DNA of 64,000 nt from Dyadobacter fermentans DSM 18053 (GCF_000023125.1 NC_013037.1:6550501-6614500), one strand, 5' to 3'. Positions 1 to 8,746 are shown, numbered from the stretch's first letter. Notes: a model not told the origin generated them from the letters alone. Translations and numbers: made by a program.

Positions 1-2
1 TC

Positions 3-158
3 GACATGTATTTCTCCGCAAACGACTATAACATTACTCTGGCGATTAAGGAAGCGCGGGCAATGGACGACCAAACGATCGAGTACAAGGGCACTTTATT
101 TGTCCGGCACGGATCGGAAAAGGAAAAAATCGCCGTGCACGGTTTTCAAAACAGGTAA
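3..158 (+). CDS. C-terminal end of an unidentified protein (5' end outside window)
   Basis: The frame starting at base 3 is open for 51 codons and ends in TAA at 156-158. The peptide has ordinary soluble-protein composition and ends in Gly-Phe-Gln-Asn-Arg. The other two forward frames are less protein-like. The gene converges on the amidohydrolase at 183-1481. Too little is present to name a family; no signal peptide or membrane segment is visible in this piece. Confidence 0.5.
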   Translation, partial: DMYFSANDYNITLAIKEARAMDDQTIEYKGTLFVRHGSEKEKIAVHGFQNR

Positions 159-182
159 TGCAGCCTGACCGGCGTCTGTGTG

Positions 183-1481
183 CTATTTCTGATACTCCAC
201 GACGCCGTTTTTCATGACCATTTTGACGTCGAAAAGTGACTTTTTGAAATCCTTTTGCATATCCCCTTCAAAAACGGCGAGGTCTGCTGCGGCATTTTCC
301 TTGATCACGCCAATCTGATTTTCCATGCCCAGCGCCACCGCCGCATTGGAGGTGGCCGTTTTCAGCACGTCGGCGGCCGGCAAGCCGGCATCGAAAAAGC
401 CTGAAATCGTGTGTTTTGCCGTTTCGCCTCTCGGTAAACTCAGATCCGTGTAGGCATCCGAACCGGCCACGATCCGCACACCGGCTTTGTGAGCGGCCAT
501 AATCCGGTTTTGCAAAGGCTTAAAGTTTTGTTTGATTTCCGCCTCGTCGTATTTGATATTCTGGGATTTCAGATAGTGAATGCGTAAATCGACCGAACCG
601 TCCGTCGGAACGAGGTATATTCCCCGTTTGGCCATCGTGTCGAGGGTCGATTGCCGGAAGCCGTAGCCATGTTCCAGGCCGTCTACACCCGCTTCAATGG
701 CCGCATGCACCGCCCAGTCGCGGTCGCAATGCGCGGTTACTTTCACCCTTTCGCTGTGGGCAGCCTGCACGATTGCTTTCAGCTCCTCCGGCGTCAGCAC
801 GAGCCGGTTGCCGAACACGGTGATTTTGATCACGTCCACGCCGCGCGCAATGTGCTCTTTCACGGCCTTCCGAGCCTCTTCCACGCCGCTGACCATCGAG
901 TATTCCTTGCTAGAATACTTGTCGAACTCCTTCACCGGAATGCCATATAGCTGGCCGTCCATCGCGCTGATGATCGGACCGGAGATCATCATCCTTGGTC
1001 CCGGAAAATCGCCGCGCTCGATGGCGTTGCGTACTTCAAGGTCTAGGTACTGTTCCGAATTGCCGAGGTCGCGGATGGCGGTGAAGCCTGCATTCAGATA
1101 GCTTTTGGCATAACCAACTGCCCTCAATACCCTCGTTTCCGGCGAATTCATGATACCGTCGTATGCAAGATTATCAGTCGGCCCCTGCCGGAACAACAGG
1201 TGTGTGTGGGCATCGATCAGGCCGGGTGTTACGGTCGCATTTCCGTAGTCGAGTACGGTTGCACCTTGCGGAACATCCAGTTTGTCGCCCACTTTTTGGA
1301 TCACATTTCCCTTAATCAGTATTTGTTTGTCTTTTAGAAATACATTCTTTTCGGAATCATACATTTTCCCTGCTTTGATCAGGTAATATTTGTCCGCCGA
1401 TTGTGCCTGAATTGCCGGTGAGTGAGCGAATAGGATGAGGAGAAAAAAGATAATCGACCTGGCGAATAGAAATCTGGACAT
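183..1481 (-). CDS. Secreted metal-dependent amidohydrolase (imidazolonepropionase/prolidase-like)
   Basis: A 432-residue hydrolase of the amidohydrolase superfamily, probably acting on an amide or peptide-like substrate in the periplasm. I chose the ATG at 1481 because it is followed by a clean signal peptide ending in Ile-Gln-Ala-Gln at about residue 27; the frame is open further upstream but that part is not signal-like. The N-terminal beta-sandwich leads to the metal motif Asp-Ala-His-Thr-His (residues 90-94). A Lys in Ile-Lys-Ile-Thr, two further His (in TAHCD and LEHGY) and a late Asp (in AGSDAY) complete the expected binuclear set. The C-terminal stretch on default entry into the family, NAAVALGM then GVIKENAAADLAVF, is typical. 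Exact substrate cannot be deduced. Confidence 0.88.
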   Translation of the reverse strand: MSRFLFARSIIFFLLILFAHSPAIQAQSADKYYLIKAGKMYDSEKNVFLKDKQILIKGNVIQKVGDKLDVPQGATVLDYGNATVTPGLIDAHTHLLFRQGPTDNLAYDGIMNSPETRVLRAVGYAKSYLNAGFTAIRDLGNSEQYLDLEVRNAIERGDFPGPRMMISGPIISAMDGQLYGIPVKEFDKYSSKEYSMVSGVEEARKAVKEHIARGVDVIKITVFGNRLVLTPEELKAIVQAAHSERVKVTAHCDRDWAVHAAIEAGVDGLEHGYGFRQSTLDTMAKRGIYLVPTDGSVDLRIHYLKSQNIKYDEAEIKQNFKPLQNRIMAAHKAGVRIVAGSDAYTDLSLPRGETAKHTISGFFDAGLPAADVLKTATSNAAVALGMENQIGVIKENAAADLAVFEGDMQKDFKKSLFDVKMVMKNGVVEYQK

Positions 1482-1696
1482 TAAAATGAGATTTGAGTTA
1501 GTGTTGGTCAAATTAAGCGGGCAATGGGCGGTATGAAAGTGCCGTTTCCGGCATCGGTACATATAAAGCGGCAACACGCAGGCACCTACCGGGGGTGTTG
1601 GTGATAAATATTTTAATGCTTACAGGCGCCAGGCGTGCCATAACAATGAAATAGGATAAACGTTATGCATTTGACAACCAATTTCCTTGGAAAACT

Positions 1697-2314
1697 ATGA
1701 AAAAATGCTTCGCCTTCGCCGTTCTGTTTCTGATTAGTCAGCATGCATTTTCCCAATTCAATGGCTCCGGTTTATCCGTTAGTGTGAGCTACCCGATGCC
1801 GGTCGGAAACAATTTTATTAACAAACCCTATGGAGGCGGCGAGGGTTATAAAGGGATCATTGACGTTGGAATTGACTACACGGTTTATCGGGTAGCGAAC
1901 TGGGATTTTGGATTGCTATTCAATGCCGCTTTCTTTCAATACGAACCGCTGGATTTATCACTCAATACCATCAGTCCCAAAGCTAAAATCGGTTATACGA
2001 TTAATTTGAAGCATATTGCATTGCAGCCACAAATTGGAATTGGTTATACCAATCTGAGATTCACCGGACCCGTCATTTATGGCTCGACATTGAATGAACG
2101 CGCGGACGGGATCGCGGGGAGAGCTTCGGCCAAACTCATATTTTTGCCCGGCAAATCATTCAGTCCCTATTTCGTGGCAGGCTACGAAATGAACCGGATC
2201 GGGAAGCTCACACCGGAGACGACAAACACCAGTTTCAACAGAAATATCCAGCTGCTTGCATTGGGCGCGGGGCTTAGCTGGAACTTCGGCCGCAAAAACA
2301 TGGACGCCAGGTAA
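1697..2314 (+). CDS. Outer-membrane beta-barrel protein, small
   Basis: A 205-residue protein starting with a signal peptide (MKKCFAFAVLFLISQHAFSQ) and followed by alternating hydrophobic and polar beta strands rich in Gly, Tyr and Phe, such as the stretch around IGYTINLKHIALQPQIGIGY. It ends in a strand with LSWNFGRK, consistent with an outer-membrane barrel of about eight strands (OmpA/OprF-like or PorT-like class). No enzymatic motif is visible. It is divergent from the amidohydrolase upstream. Function beyond membrane location is unknown. Confidence 0.75.
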   Translation: MKKCFAFAVLFLISQHAFSQFNGSGLSVSVSYPMPVGNNFINKPYGGGEGYKGIIDVGIDYTVYRVANWDFGLLFNAAFFQYEPLDLSLNTISPKAKIGYTINLKHIALQPQIGIGYTNLRFTGPVIYGSTLNERADGIAGRASAKLIFLPGKSFSPYFVAGYEMNRIGKLTPETTNTSFNRNIQLLALGAGLSWNFGRKNMDAR

Positions 2315-2410
2315 CGGGCCGGTGGTACAGTGCCGGCGATTTTTGTGCCAGCAGGCAGTTAAAGGAGCTTGTTTTCGAGTATATTTAAAGTTACATTGTG
2401 TTTCTGACGT

Positions 2411-2986
2411 GTGAAACCAAAGTCCAGATCCAACGTGACGACCCCGCCACCTAACCGCCAAGAATTCACTGTCCCTGCTATGAAAGTCCAGCTTTATGGC
2501 ATCATCGGTGCAGTAGTTTTATTTCTCGTCCTGTCATACCCCTTCCAATTACTTTACGGAAAGCCGATATTCCGGTTTGAAGATCTTCATTGGCAGGATT
2601 GGGCGCTCGTTGCGCTCGTTTTTTTCGCCGGCATTACGGTGCATGAGCTGATCCACGGCCTCACGGCCATTCTTTATGCCGGCATTCCCACGCAGCAGGC
2701 ACGTTTTGGTTTCCAATGGAAATCACTCACGCCTTATTTCCATAGCAAAGTGGCCATTCCTGCCGGAAAATTCCGGGTTGTGGTGATCATGCCGCTCATT
2801 GTTTTAGGCATTATTCCCTACATCGCAGGACTGGCAACCGGCATGGGAGGCCTGGTAGCGTTCGGCATTATGTTTATCATCTGTGCCGGCGGAGACGTCC
2901 TGATCCTCTGGCTCATGAAAGGGCTGAGCAGCGACACCCTCGTGCAGGACCATCCCGAAAAGATCGGTTTGATTGTACAGGACTAG
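2411..2986 (+). CDS. DUF3267-type membrane zinc-metalloprotease-like protein
   Basis: A 191-residue integral membrane protein of the DUF3267 type. It carries a zincin motif, His-Glu-Leu-Ile-His, at about residues 79-83 inside a predicted helix after a first membrane segment, and three more hydrophobic helices follow. This resembles site-2-protease-like folds, but proteolysis has not been shown from sequence. The frame begins with GTG at 2411; the first ATG is at 2480 (MKVQLYG). The segment between them contains QEFTV, which belongs to the domain in relatives as I remember them, so I keep the GTG start. It is followed after 16 nt by another membrane protein. Confidence 0.75.
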   Translation: MKPKSRSNVTTPPPNRQEFTVPAMKVQLYGIIGAVVLFLVLSYPFQLLYGKPIFRFEDLHWQDWALVALVFFAGITVHELIHGLTAILYAGIPTQQARFGFQWKSLTPYFHSKVAIPAGKFRVVVIMPLIVLGIIPYIAGLATGMGGLVAFGIMFIICAGGDVLILWLMKGLSSDTLVQDHPEKIGLIVQD

Positions 2987-3002
2987 TGTAAACTGCCCGA
3001 AG

Positions 3003-3455
3003 ATGAGCTTGTTTGAATGGATTTTCGAATCCAGGAATCCCGGTCCTGTCGGGAAAATGGGAACGAAAAATGACGAACCGGATGGCGACGGCCCGCCACC
3101 CCGGAAATGGGTGATTTATGTAACGGCTTTCATCGGGTTGCTCCTGGCGGGATTTGTATTGTATCTGATTTTCCAAAGCCGGCCCCGCGATGGAGGTACC
3201 TGGGTGGTGCGGCTGTGCCTTTTCGCCGCTTACGTAATTGCAAGCCATTTCCTTAACCCCATGCCCGACCGTTCGAATATCGGCTGGGCAGGCGGATTGA
3301 TCGACAATCCATTCAGAATATCGGATGATTTCAACCGGGCACTGCTTCTTTTCCAGCTTCTTTTATTGCCCGGAAAATTAATCGCTTACGGCCTGGTGAT
3401 CAGTTGGTTTTTGTGCCGGAATTTATGGCAGAAGATGGTGGCAAACCGAATGTAA
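3003..3455 (+). CDS. Hypothetical membrane protein
   Basis: A 150-residue protein when started at ATG 3003 (MSLFEW); an upstream in-frame start at 2973 would overlap the previous gene. A charged N-terminus with a Pro-Pro-Pro-Arg-Lys segment precedes three hydrophobic segments, at about residues 36-55, 62-78 and 115-138. No recognised domain. The short gap to the DUF3267 gene suggests one operon. Confidence 0.6.
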   Translation: MSLFEWIFESRNPGPVGKMGTKNDEPDGDGPPPRKWVIYVTAFIGLLLAGFVLYLIFQSRPRDGGTWVVRLCLFAAYVIASHFLNPMPDRSNIGWAGGLIDNPFRISDDFNRALLLFQLLLLPGKLIAYGLVISWFLCRNLWQKMVANRM

Positions 3456-3472
3456 CCCATTAGCGACATTAG

Positions 3473-3499
3473 CGGACATCCATTGTCCGATTTCGTACA
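3473..3499 (+). promoter_or_regulatory. Candidate upstream activator site for the FtsX permease
   Basis: The stretch holds CGGACA, 5 bp, then the near-palindrome TGTCCGATTTCGTACA (3484-3499). The centre of the 16-mer (3491.5) lies 61 bp upstream of the GG of a -24/-12-like element at 3551. This repeats the geometry of the seven promoters between 10.8 and 33 kb but with a different recognition sequence. The link to an enhancer-binding protein is an inference. Confidence 0.45.
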
Positions 3500-3550
3500 G
3501 TTATGTCCTTGCAGGTATCGCTGGGAGTGCGTAATGCCGGTAATGCTTTG

Positions 3551-3566
3551 TGGTATAATAATTGGG
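3551..3566 (+). promoter_or_regulatory. Candidate sigma-54-type promoter of the FtsX permease gene
   Basis: TGGTATAATAATTGGG has GG, ten bases, then GG preceded by TT; the -12 element deviates from TTGC by one base. It lies 48 bp before the start codon at 3614. Part of the match comes from a low-complexity TA stretch, so confidence is moderate. Confidence 0.4.
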
Positions 3567-3613
3567 TTCGTTGGTTAAAAAAGCATTATTCGCCCGCCTG
3601 AACACTACTCACA

Positions 3614-6016
3614 ATGCTCCAAAACTATTTCAAGATCGCCTGGCGTACCTTACGCAAAAATCGCGCATATGCATTCATTAATATCACCGGCCTTGCCCTC
3701 GGAATGGGTTGCGCCCTGCTGATTTTTGCACTCGTCCGCTTCCATTATCAGACCGACCGGCATCACCGGAATTATGACAGGATCTATCAGTTCACCTCGC
3801 AGTTCAAATCGGGTGCGAACGAGTTCAACATCCAGGGCGTTCCGTATGCGCTCGGCCAGGCGGTACGCAACGATCATCCGGGCATAGCGCACGTGGCCAT
3901 GCTCGATGAATGGTACGCACCGCTCATATCGGTACCCGTCCCCAACCAGGCGGATAAGAAGATCAAGGACAAAAGCAGTGAAGGGGCGTTCGTCGAGCCG
4001 GCGTATTTTGACATATTCGACTACACCTGGATTGAAGGCGGACCGAAAGAACTCAGCCAGCCGGGAACTGTGGTGATGAGTGCTGAAATGGCGAAGAAAT
4101 GCTTTGGTACGACCCAAAATGCCGTCGGGCGGGTGGTGAAGCTCGATGCCCGTGTTCCGGCACGCGTGGTGGGCGTGTTTGCGGATTACCGCGAGGACAC
4201 CGACCTGGCTTACTCGATCATGCCTTCGTGGCAAACCATCAGGCAGCAACTCCATATTCGCCCGGAAAACGAGCCGTTTTACAACACCAACGGCAGCACG
4301 CACTGTTTCGCGCTGTTCAGCGATCGTTTCACCGTCGCCGACTGGCACAGGCACGTGCCGGCGTTCGTCAAAAAATACAATCCTCAGAAAGCAAAAGCAG
4401 TGTCCTATCCGGCAGTCGCATTCGGTGAAATGCACCTTTCTCCCGAGTTTGGAGGTGTGAGCCCGGCGCTGCTGACGTCGATGATCTTCATTGGCATCTT
4501 GCTGATAGCCACAGCGAGTATCAACTTCGTGAACCTGGCGACGGCGCAGGCGCTTGGCCGTGCGCGCGAGGTGGGCGTGAGGAAGGTGTTGGGCAGTACC
4601 AAAAAGCAGCTTTTCTGGCAGTTTATGGGCGAAACTACCCTCATTGTGGTAGCGGCCCTGGCGGTTGCCATTGGCATATTCCATTATGGACAGGAGCTGG
4701 CGCACACCTATCTGCACGGCGCTTTCCGGTTCCGTTTTTACTTTGCACCGTCGGTGTTGGGCTGGCTGGCGCTCCTGGTGGCGACGGTTATTTTGCTGGC
4801 GGGCTTGTATCCGGCATTGATTGTGGCGGGCTTCCGTCCGGTGGTAGCGCTGGCGGGGCGGGTTACCACGCGGCAAAAGGGCGGCTTTTCGCTCAGGCGC
4901 GGGCTGGTGGTCACCCAGTTTGCCATTTCCCAAATGCTGATCATCGGACTGATAGTCGTGGCGAGGCAGCTAGATTTTGTACAAACGAAAGATCTGGGCT
5001 TTCAAAAAGAATCCATTCTGACGATCGACCTGCCGAACCTGCCTTCCCAGGACCGGGCTAAAATGAACGCGTTCCGAAACCTGGCGACGGCTATTCCGGA
5101 TGTGAGCAAGGTGAGCTATTCGATGGGCGGGCCGCCGCAATCGGGCTGGACGAGCCAGACGAACGTCCGCTTCGATCGCCGGCCGGACGAAGAGCCTTAC
5201 ACGCCGCAGCAGGTGTGGGTAGATGCCGACTATCTGGATTTGTACGGCCTCAAACTGGTCGCGGGGCGGAACCTGCAACGCTCAGATACGTTGCGCGAGG
5301 CGGTAATCAACGAAACATTCATGCGCCGGCTCGGTTTCCGCCAGCCGGAGGAGGTCGTGGGCAAGATTTTGCATAGATCGGGCACGCCGCTGGAAATAGT
5401 GGGCGTAGTGAAAGATTATAACCAATCGGATCTTCGCCAGGGTATTGCGCCCTTGTTTATGAGCACGTTTGCGGGCGGCTACTATTCGGCCAACATCCAG
5501 CTGCGGTCGGTCAATTACAGCCGCGCGGTAAAGCAATTGGAAAAGGCCTACAACCAGGTATATACCGACAGCTTTTTCGATCCTGAATTTGTGGATGACC
5601 AGATCCGGCAATCCTACCAGCAGGAGCAGACGATGGGCCGGCTGATCAATTTCTTCGCGGGCGTTGCATTGCTGATCGGCTGCATGGGATTGTACGGGCT
5701 CGTGCTGTTTATGGTGGCGCAGCGCACCAGGGAGGTGGGCGTTCGGAAGGTGCTGGGCGCGAGCGTGAGCAGCATTCTTTTGCTGTTTACCAATGAGTAT
5801 ATGCAACTGGTCGGCATTGCCTTCCTGTTTGCGGCCCCGGCGGGCTGGTGGGTGATGAATGGCTGGTTGACGGATTTTGAATACAAGATCGCGCTCAACC
5901 CTGTCATATTCATTTGTGCATTGCTGGCAACGGTGGTGGTAGCCCTGCTCACGGTGAGTGTGCAGAGCGTGAAAGCGGCGCTGGCAAACCCCGTGAAGTC
6001 ATTACGTAGCGAATAG
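3614..6016 (+). CDS. ABC transporter permease, two-module FtsX/MacB type
   Basis: An 800-residue inner-membrane permease. The N-terminus MLQNYFKIAWRTLRKN followed by a membrane helix at about residues 20-42 is the usual opening of this large Bacteroidota family. Then come a MacB-type periplasmic domain, three FtsX helices (about 288-405), a fourth helix after ALAGRVTT at about 435-455, a second periplasmic domain, and a second FtsX domain (about 680-795). The motif REVGVRKVLG occurs in both modules. Such proteins work with a separate ATPase in export or stress signalling; no ATPase gene is adjacent. The ATG at 3614 sits 48 bp after a sigma-54-like element. Confidence 0.92.
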   Translation: MLQNYFKIAWRTLRKNRAYAFINITGLALGMGCALLIFALVRFHYQTDRHHRNYDRIYQFTSQFKSGANEFNIQGVPYALGQAVRNDHPGIAHVAMLDEWYAPLISVPVPNQADKKIKDKSSEGAFVEPAYFDIFDYTWIEGGPKELSQPGTVVMSAEMAKKCFGTTQNAVGRVVKLDARVPARVVGVFADYREDTDLAYSIMPSWQTIRQQLHIRPENEPFYNTNGSTHCFALFSDRFTVADWHRHVPAFVKKYNPQKAKAVSYPAVAFGEMHLSPEFGGVSPALLTSMIFIGILLIATASINFVNLATAQALGRAREVGVRKVLGSTKKQLFWQFMGETTLIVVAALAVAIGIFHYGQELAHTYLHGAFRFRFYFAPSVLGWLALLVATVILLAGLYPALIVAGFRPVVALAGRVTTRQKGGFSLRRGLVVTQFAISQMLIIGLIVVARQLDFVQTKDLGFQKESILTIDLPNLPSQDRAKMNAFRNLATAIPDVSKVSYSMGGPPQSGWTSQTNVRFDRRPDEEPYTPQQVWVDADYLDLYGLKLVAGRNLQRSDTLREAVINETFMRRLGFRQPEEVVGKILHRSGTPLEIVGVVKDYNQSDLRQGIAPLFMSTFAGGYYSANIQLRSVNYSRAVKQLEKAYNQVYTDSFFDPEFVDDQIRQSYQQEQTMGRLINFFAGVALLIGCMGLYGLVLFMVAQRTREVGVRKVLGASVSSILLLFTNEYMQLVGIAFLFAAPAGWWVMNGWLTDFEYKIALNPVIFICALLATVVVALLTVSVQSVKAALANPVKSLRSE

Positions 6017-6175
6017 GAGCGAGGGGCTGTGGTAGCCGTCGCGATCAGCGTGACGCTCTTTGCCGAGCCGCTGACCGGCCAGCTCATCACGGGCATCTGC
6101 CTCATTTTGTTCGGTGTGTTAATCAGCATTGCATTCGGAAAGAGCACTCCGGGTGGTGAGGTCAGCGGGGTTTAG
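6017..6175 (+). pseudogene. Remnant of a DMT/EamA-type transporter C-terminus
   Basis: The frame continuing directly after the permease stop encodes about 50 residues resembling the last helix of drug/metabolite transporters: VAVAISVTLFAEPLTGQLI followed by GICLILFGVLIS, then a polar tail and TAG at 6173-6175. There is no plausible start or upstream part, so I read it as a 3' remnant left after deletion or rearrangement. Readthrough of the permease stop would append it in frame, which could be chance. Confidence 0.5.
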
Positions 6176-6191
6176 TTTTTCAAACACAAAA

Positions 6192-6220
6192 AAATCCGTC
6201 GACGCTATGACGACGGATTT
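6192..6220. terminator. Bidirectional intrinsic terminator
   Basis: Perfect 10-bp stem AAATCCGTCG / CGACGGATTT with a 9-nt loop. It lies between the converging permease and ferritin-like genes. A-rich and T-rich flanks are present on both sides. Confidence 0.75.
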
Positions 6221-6289
6221 TAAACTACATTCAACCTTCCCGCATGCAGCGGAATATCTGCAAGCGAAAGGCATCACTCAATAACTCAC

Positions 6290-7081
6290 TCAACCCGTAA
6301 TGAATGGACCGGCGATGGCGAGGACGGCCTCTTTGGTCAAAGGTTCGTCGAACGCTTCGGTAATGGCTGCATCGGACTTGGAAGCCAGGCCCTGGATGTT
6401 AACGCCACCCTGGGTCATGTTGTCTTCACCCGCATAAATAGCCGGTACCGCGCCTTCTTTGCCGGTGATCCAGCCTTTCATCGTTGGAGTGCCCAGCAAT
6501 GCAGCGGCCAGCCTCCGGGCCACAGCCGCGTGACGGGCTTCTACCGAATGCACCTGCAATGCATATTCGAGAATCTGCGGATCGGGGATCAGCACGCCGG
6601 CCTGGCCCTTGTATGCACGAACGCCCGTATCTTCCAGCGCGCTCGAAACGGTTACGAAGGTTTTGTAGTTGGTGAACACATCACCGAAAGCTCCGCCGTA
6701 GGTGAAATCAAAAGTCGGCATCTTTTCCGCTTTTGCGCCCAGCGCTTTCACAAGGAACGCCACGTGCTGCGACTCATGCTTGCCGATCTGCACGAAAATG
6801 GTTTTGTCGGAAGCGGGTATCAGGTTTGCGGCTGCAATGCCTGCTTTGTAGAACTCATCTTCGAGGTATTCCAGCTTCAATGCGTAATTAAGCACATCGA
6901 TAGCCGCGGGCGACTGTGCAAACGCCTTGTTGACGATGGCGGCAAATGCGGTCGGGATAGCGGCAGAGGCCAGTTTTGTCCCGATTTTGTTCATAAAGTG
7001 ACGGCGGGAGGCGTATTCGAGCCTGCCTGCGGCGTCGCCATCAATTTGCTGAAACTTGTCTATTATATTGAAAATATCCAT
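6290..7081 (-). CDS. Ferritin-like domain protein, Tat-type signal
   Basis: A 263-residue protein of the Ferritin_2 group (four-helix bundle). The N-terminus has a twin-arginine-like motif, Ser-Arg-Arg-His-Phe-Met, at about residues 25-30, then a hydrophobic stretch ending near Ala-Phe-Ala-Gln. Candidate metal ligands are Glu/His in LEYLEDEFY, in GKHESQHVAF and in HSVEARHAAV. It is preceded by a 27-nt gap and a paralogue (7109-7822), so the two form an operon. Members are usually exported or periplasmic; whether they store iron or protect against oxidants is not established. Confidence 0.85.
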   Translation of the reverse strand: MDIFNIIDKFQQIDGDAAGRLEYASRRHFMNKIGTKLASAAIPTAFAAIVNKAFAQSPAAIDVLNYALKLEYLEDEFYKAGIAAANLIPASDKTIFVQIGKHESQHVAFLVKALGAKAEKMPTFDFTYGGAFGDVFTNYKTFVTVSSALEDTGVRAYKGQAGVLIPDPQILEYALQVHSVEARHAAVARRLAAALLGTPTMKGWITGKEGAVPAIYAGEDNMTQGGVNIQGLASKSDAAITEAFDEPLTKEAVLAIAGPFITG

Positions 7082-7108
7082 TATGTCTGATCCGGTTAGT
7101 GTGAATGA

Positions 7109-7822
7109 TTACTGGCCTATGTGCGCACCATTGATCGTGTCCCTCACGAAGCCCTTAACGGCGGAAAGAATGTCGGCAGGCGGAGTGGCCTTATCCATTC
7201 CATTCATATCGATGATGTCGTCACCAGCGAAATCGGCTGACTTCGGATTGATCAGATCGCGGATTACCGCGGCATGGCGTGCTTCCACGGAAACGATTTT
7301 GCCGGCCAGAAGCAGGTATTCGGCATTCTTGATCAGCCTTCCGGCACCGTTGTAGGCGGCCACGCCCGTATCTTCAAACAATTTCGCTGCGGCAAGTACC
7401 GAGGCTTTGCTCGAAAAGTCGATGGCATCGAAGTTAGGGGTCAGCCCTTTGATCGCCTTGTTGCCCAGAGCTGCTTTGAAGAACTCACGGTGCACGATCT
7501 CGTGATCGCGGATGTCTGTGAGAATGGCTCTCTCGGTATCGGTAATACCTGTATATGGAGAATCAATTACCTTGGCATAAAACGCGGCTTCCAACTGTTC
7601 CAGCGCATAGGCATAATTCAATACGCCGAAATCTCCGTCTCCCAGGTCCACCACGTCGGAATTCGGGATCGGGTGATCTTCGGTGGTACAGCCTGACACA
7701 ATTAAAAGCGTTCCAAACGCGGTAGTCAACCCGGCTGAGGTTAAAAACAGGCGTCTGTTGACCAACGATGCTCCGTCATCGTCTGCATTCCGGGATCTGT
7801 ACTTGGTGTTTGTGTGCATCAT
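7109..7822 (-). CDS. Ferritin-like domain lipoprotein, paralogue of the next gene
   Basis: A 237-residue paralogue of 6290-7081. Residues about 24-47 combine Arg-Arg-Leu-Phe-Leu (Tat-like), a hydrophobic core and a lipobox ending Val-Ser-Gly-Cys, so an exported lipoprotein is likely. The bundle keeps the repeated Glu and Glu-x-x-His positions: EQLEAAFY, RDHEIVHREFF and VSVEARHAAV. Two consecutive ATG codons begin at 7822. It is the first gene of the operon and is divergent from the fasciclin gene. Confidence 0.84.
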   Translation of the reverse strand: MMHTNTKYRSRNADDDGASLVNRRLFLTSAGLTTAFGTLLIVSGCTTEDHPIPNSDVVDLGDGDFGVLNYAYALEQLEAAFYAKVIDSPYTGITDTERAILTDIRDHEIVHREFFKAALGNKAIKGLTPNFDAIDFSSKASVLAAAKLFEDTGVAAYNGAGRLIKNAEYLLLAGKIVSVEARHAAVIRDLINPKSADFAGDDIIDMNGMDKATPPADILSAVKGFVRDTINGAHIGQ

Positions 7823-8035
7823 CTTAGTAAGTAAAGGTTAATGAGCATTCCTCTTCATTTTGAATGAGTTTCGAGCAGACATACGCAGGTTGAGCAACTT
7901 AAGATTACGGGAAACACATATTTATTTTTTATTTCAAAATCCGGCCGGCATATGATCCAACCGCATTGCTGCCGGCGTAGATTGGTCGTGTTGATCGATC
8001 GCACACTATTATTCACGTTTCAAGCCGACTACACT

Positions 8036-8590
8036 ATGAAAAAGTTAAATTGTTTGCTCGCCATTATCGCACTCATGGCGATAGGCAACCTTTCGTTCGC
8101 ACAGGAAAAATCCGTTACTGTGGGCGGAGCGCCGATGTATCCATCGAAAAACATCATCGAAAACGCAGTCAATTCAAAAGATCACACCACACTTGTGGCG
8201 GCCGTGAAAGCTGCCGGACTGGTCGAAACGCTGTCCGGCGCCGGGCCGTTCACCGTATTTGCGCCTACAAACAGCGCATTTGACAAACTCCCGAAGGGCA
8301 CCGTGGAAACGCTCGTGAAGCCTGAAAACAAGGCCACACTCACCGGCATTCTCACCTACCACGTCGTGGCCGGCAATATGAGCGCGCAGGACCTGATGAA
8401 GGCGATTAAAGACGGCGGCGGCAAGGCAAAACTGACCACCGTGGCCGGCGGTACCCTGACGGCCATGCAGAAAGGCAAAAAAATCATGTTGACCGACGCG
8501 AAGGGCGGCATGGCTACGGTCACCATCCCGGATGTATTTCAATCCAACGGCGTGATCCATGTGATCGATACGGTGCTTTTGCCTGAATAG
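8036..8590 (+). CDS. Secreted fasciclin-domain protein
   Basis: A 184-residue protein. I chose ATG 8036 because a typical signal peptide (MKKLNCLLAIIALMAIGNLS, then FAQ) follows immediately; the longer frame from 7952 is not signal-like. A single FAS1 domain covers about residues 40-183, with the hallmark segments FTVFAPTNSAFDKLP and LTYHVVAGNM, and ends in NGVIHVIDTVLLP. FAS1 proteins mediate adhesion or ligand binding at the cell surface. The gene is divergent from the ferritin-like pair, which suggests shared control but does not prove it. Confidence 0.9.
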   Translation: MKKLNCLLAIIALMAIGNLSFAQEKSVTVGGAPMYPSKNIIENAVNSKDHTTLVAAVKAAGLVETLSGAGPFTVFAPTNSAFDKLPKGTVETLVKPENKATLTGILTYHVVAGNMSAQDLMKAIKDGGGKAKLTTVAGGTLTAMQKGKKIMLTDAKGGMATVTIPDVFQSNGVIHVIDTVLLPE

Positions 8591-8600
8591 TAAGGAGTAA

Positions 8601-8636
8601 GCCGGCCGGAAAGTTTATATGACTAATCCGGTCGGC
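8601..8636 (+). terminator. Hairpin after the fasciclin gene
   Basis: GCCGGCCGGA pairs with TCCGGTCGGC (10 bp including one G-U pair in RNA). No T-run follows, so termination would be weak or factor dependent. Confidence 0.4.
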
Positions 8637-8684
8637 TAAATCTATTAGCTTTGCACAAAAATACCTTCGAACACGCACAGGCAT

Positions 8685-8746
8685 GTCTTTTGCATTGAAA
8701 ATTAAAACAATGCAAAACTCTTAACAGAGCATATAATGCAAAAGAC
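8685..8746 (+). promoter_or_regulatory. 5' leader with two mutually exclusive hairpins over the kinase start codon
   Basis: Arm A, GTCTTTTGCATT (8685-8696), is perfectly complementary to arm C, AATGCAAAAGAC (8735-8746), which contains the ATG at 8736. Nine bases of arm A can instead pair with arm B, AATGCAAAA (8709-8717). The A-C pairing would bury the start codon; A-B would free it. A TAGCTTTG element at 8646-8653 could be the -7 box, but no good -33 box is seen. Function as a switch is an inference. Confidence 0.45.

Noticed and set aside
3650..4933. 427-codon open frame on the minus strand
   Set aside because: It is antisense to the FtsX permease; Arg/His/Gln-rich composition without any domain.
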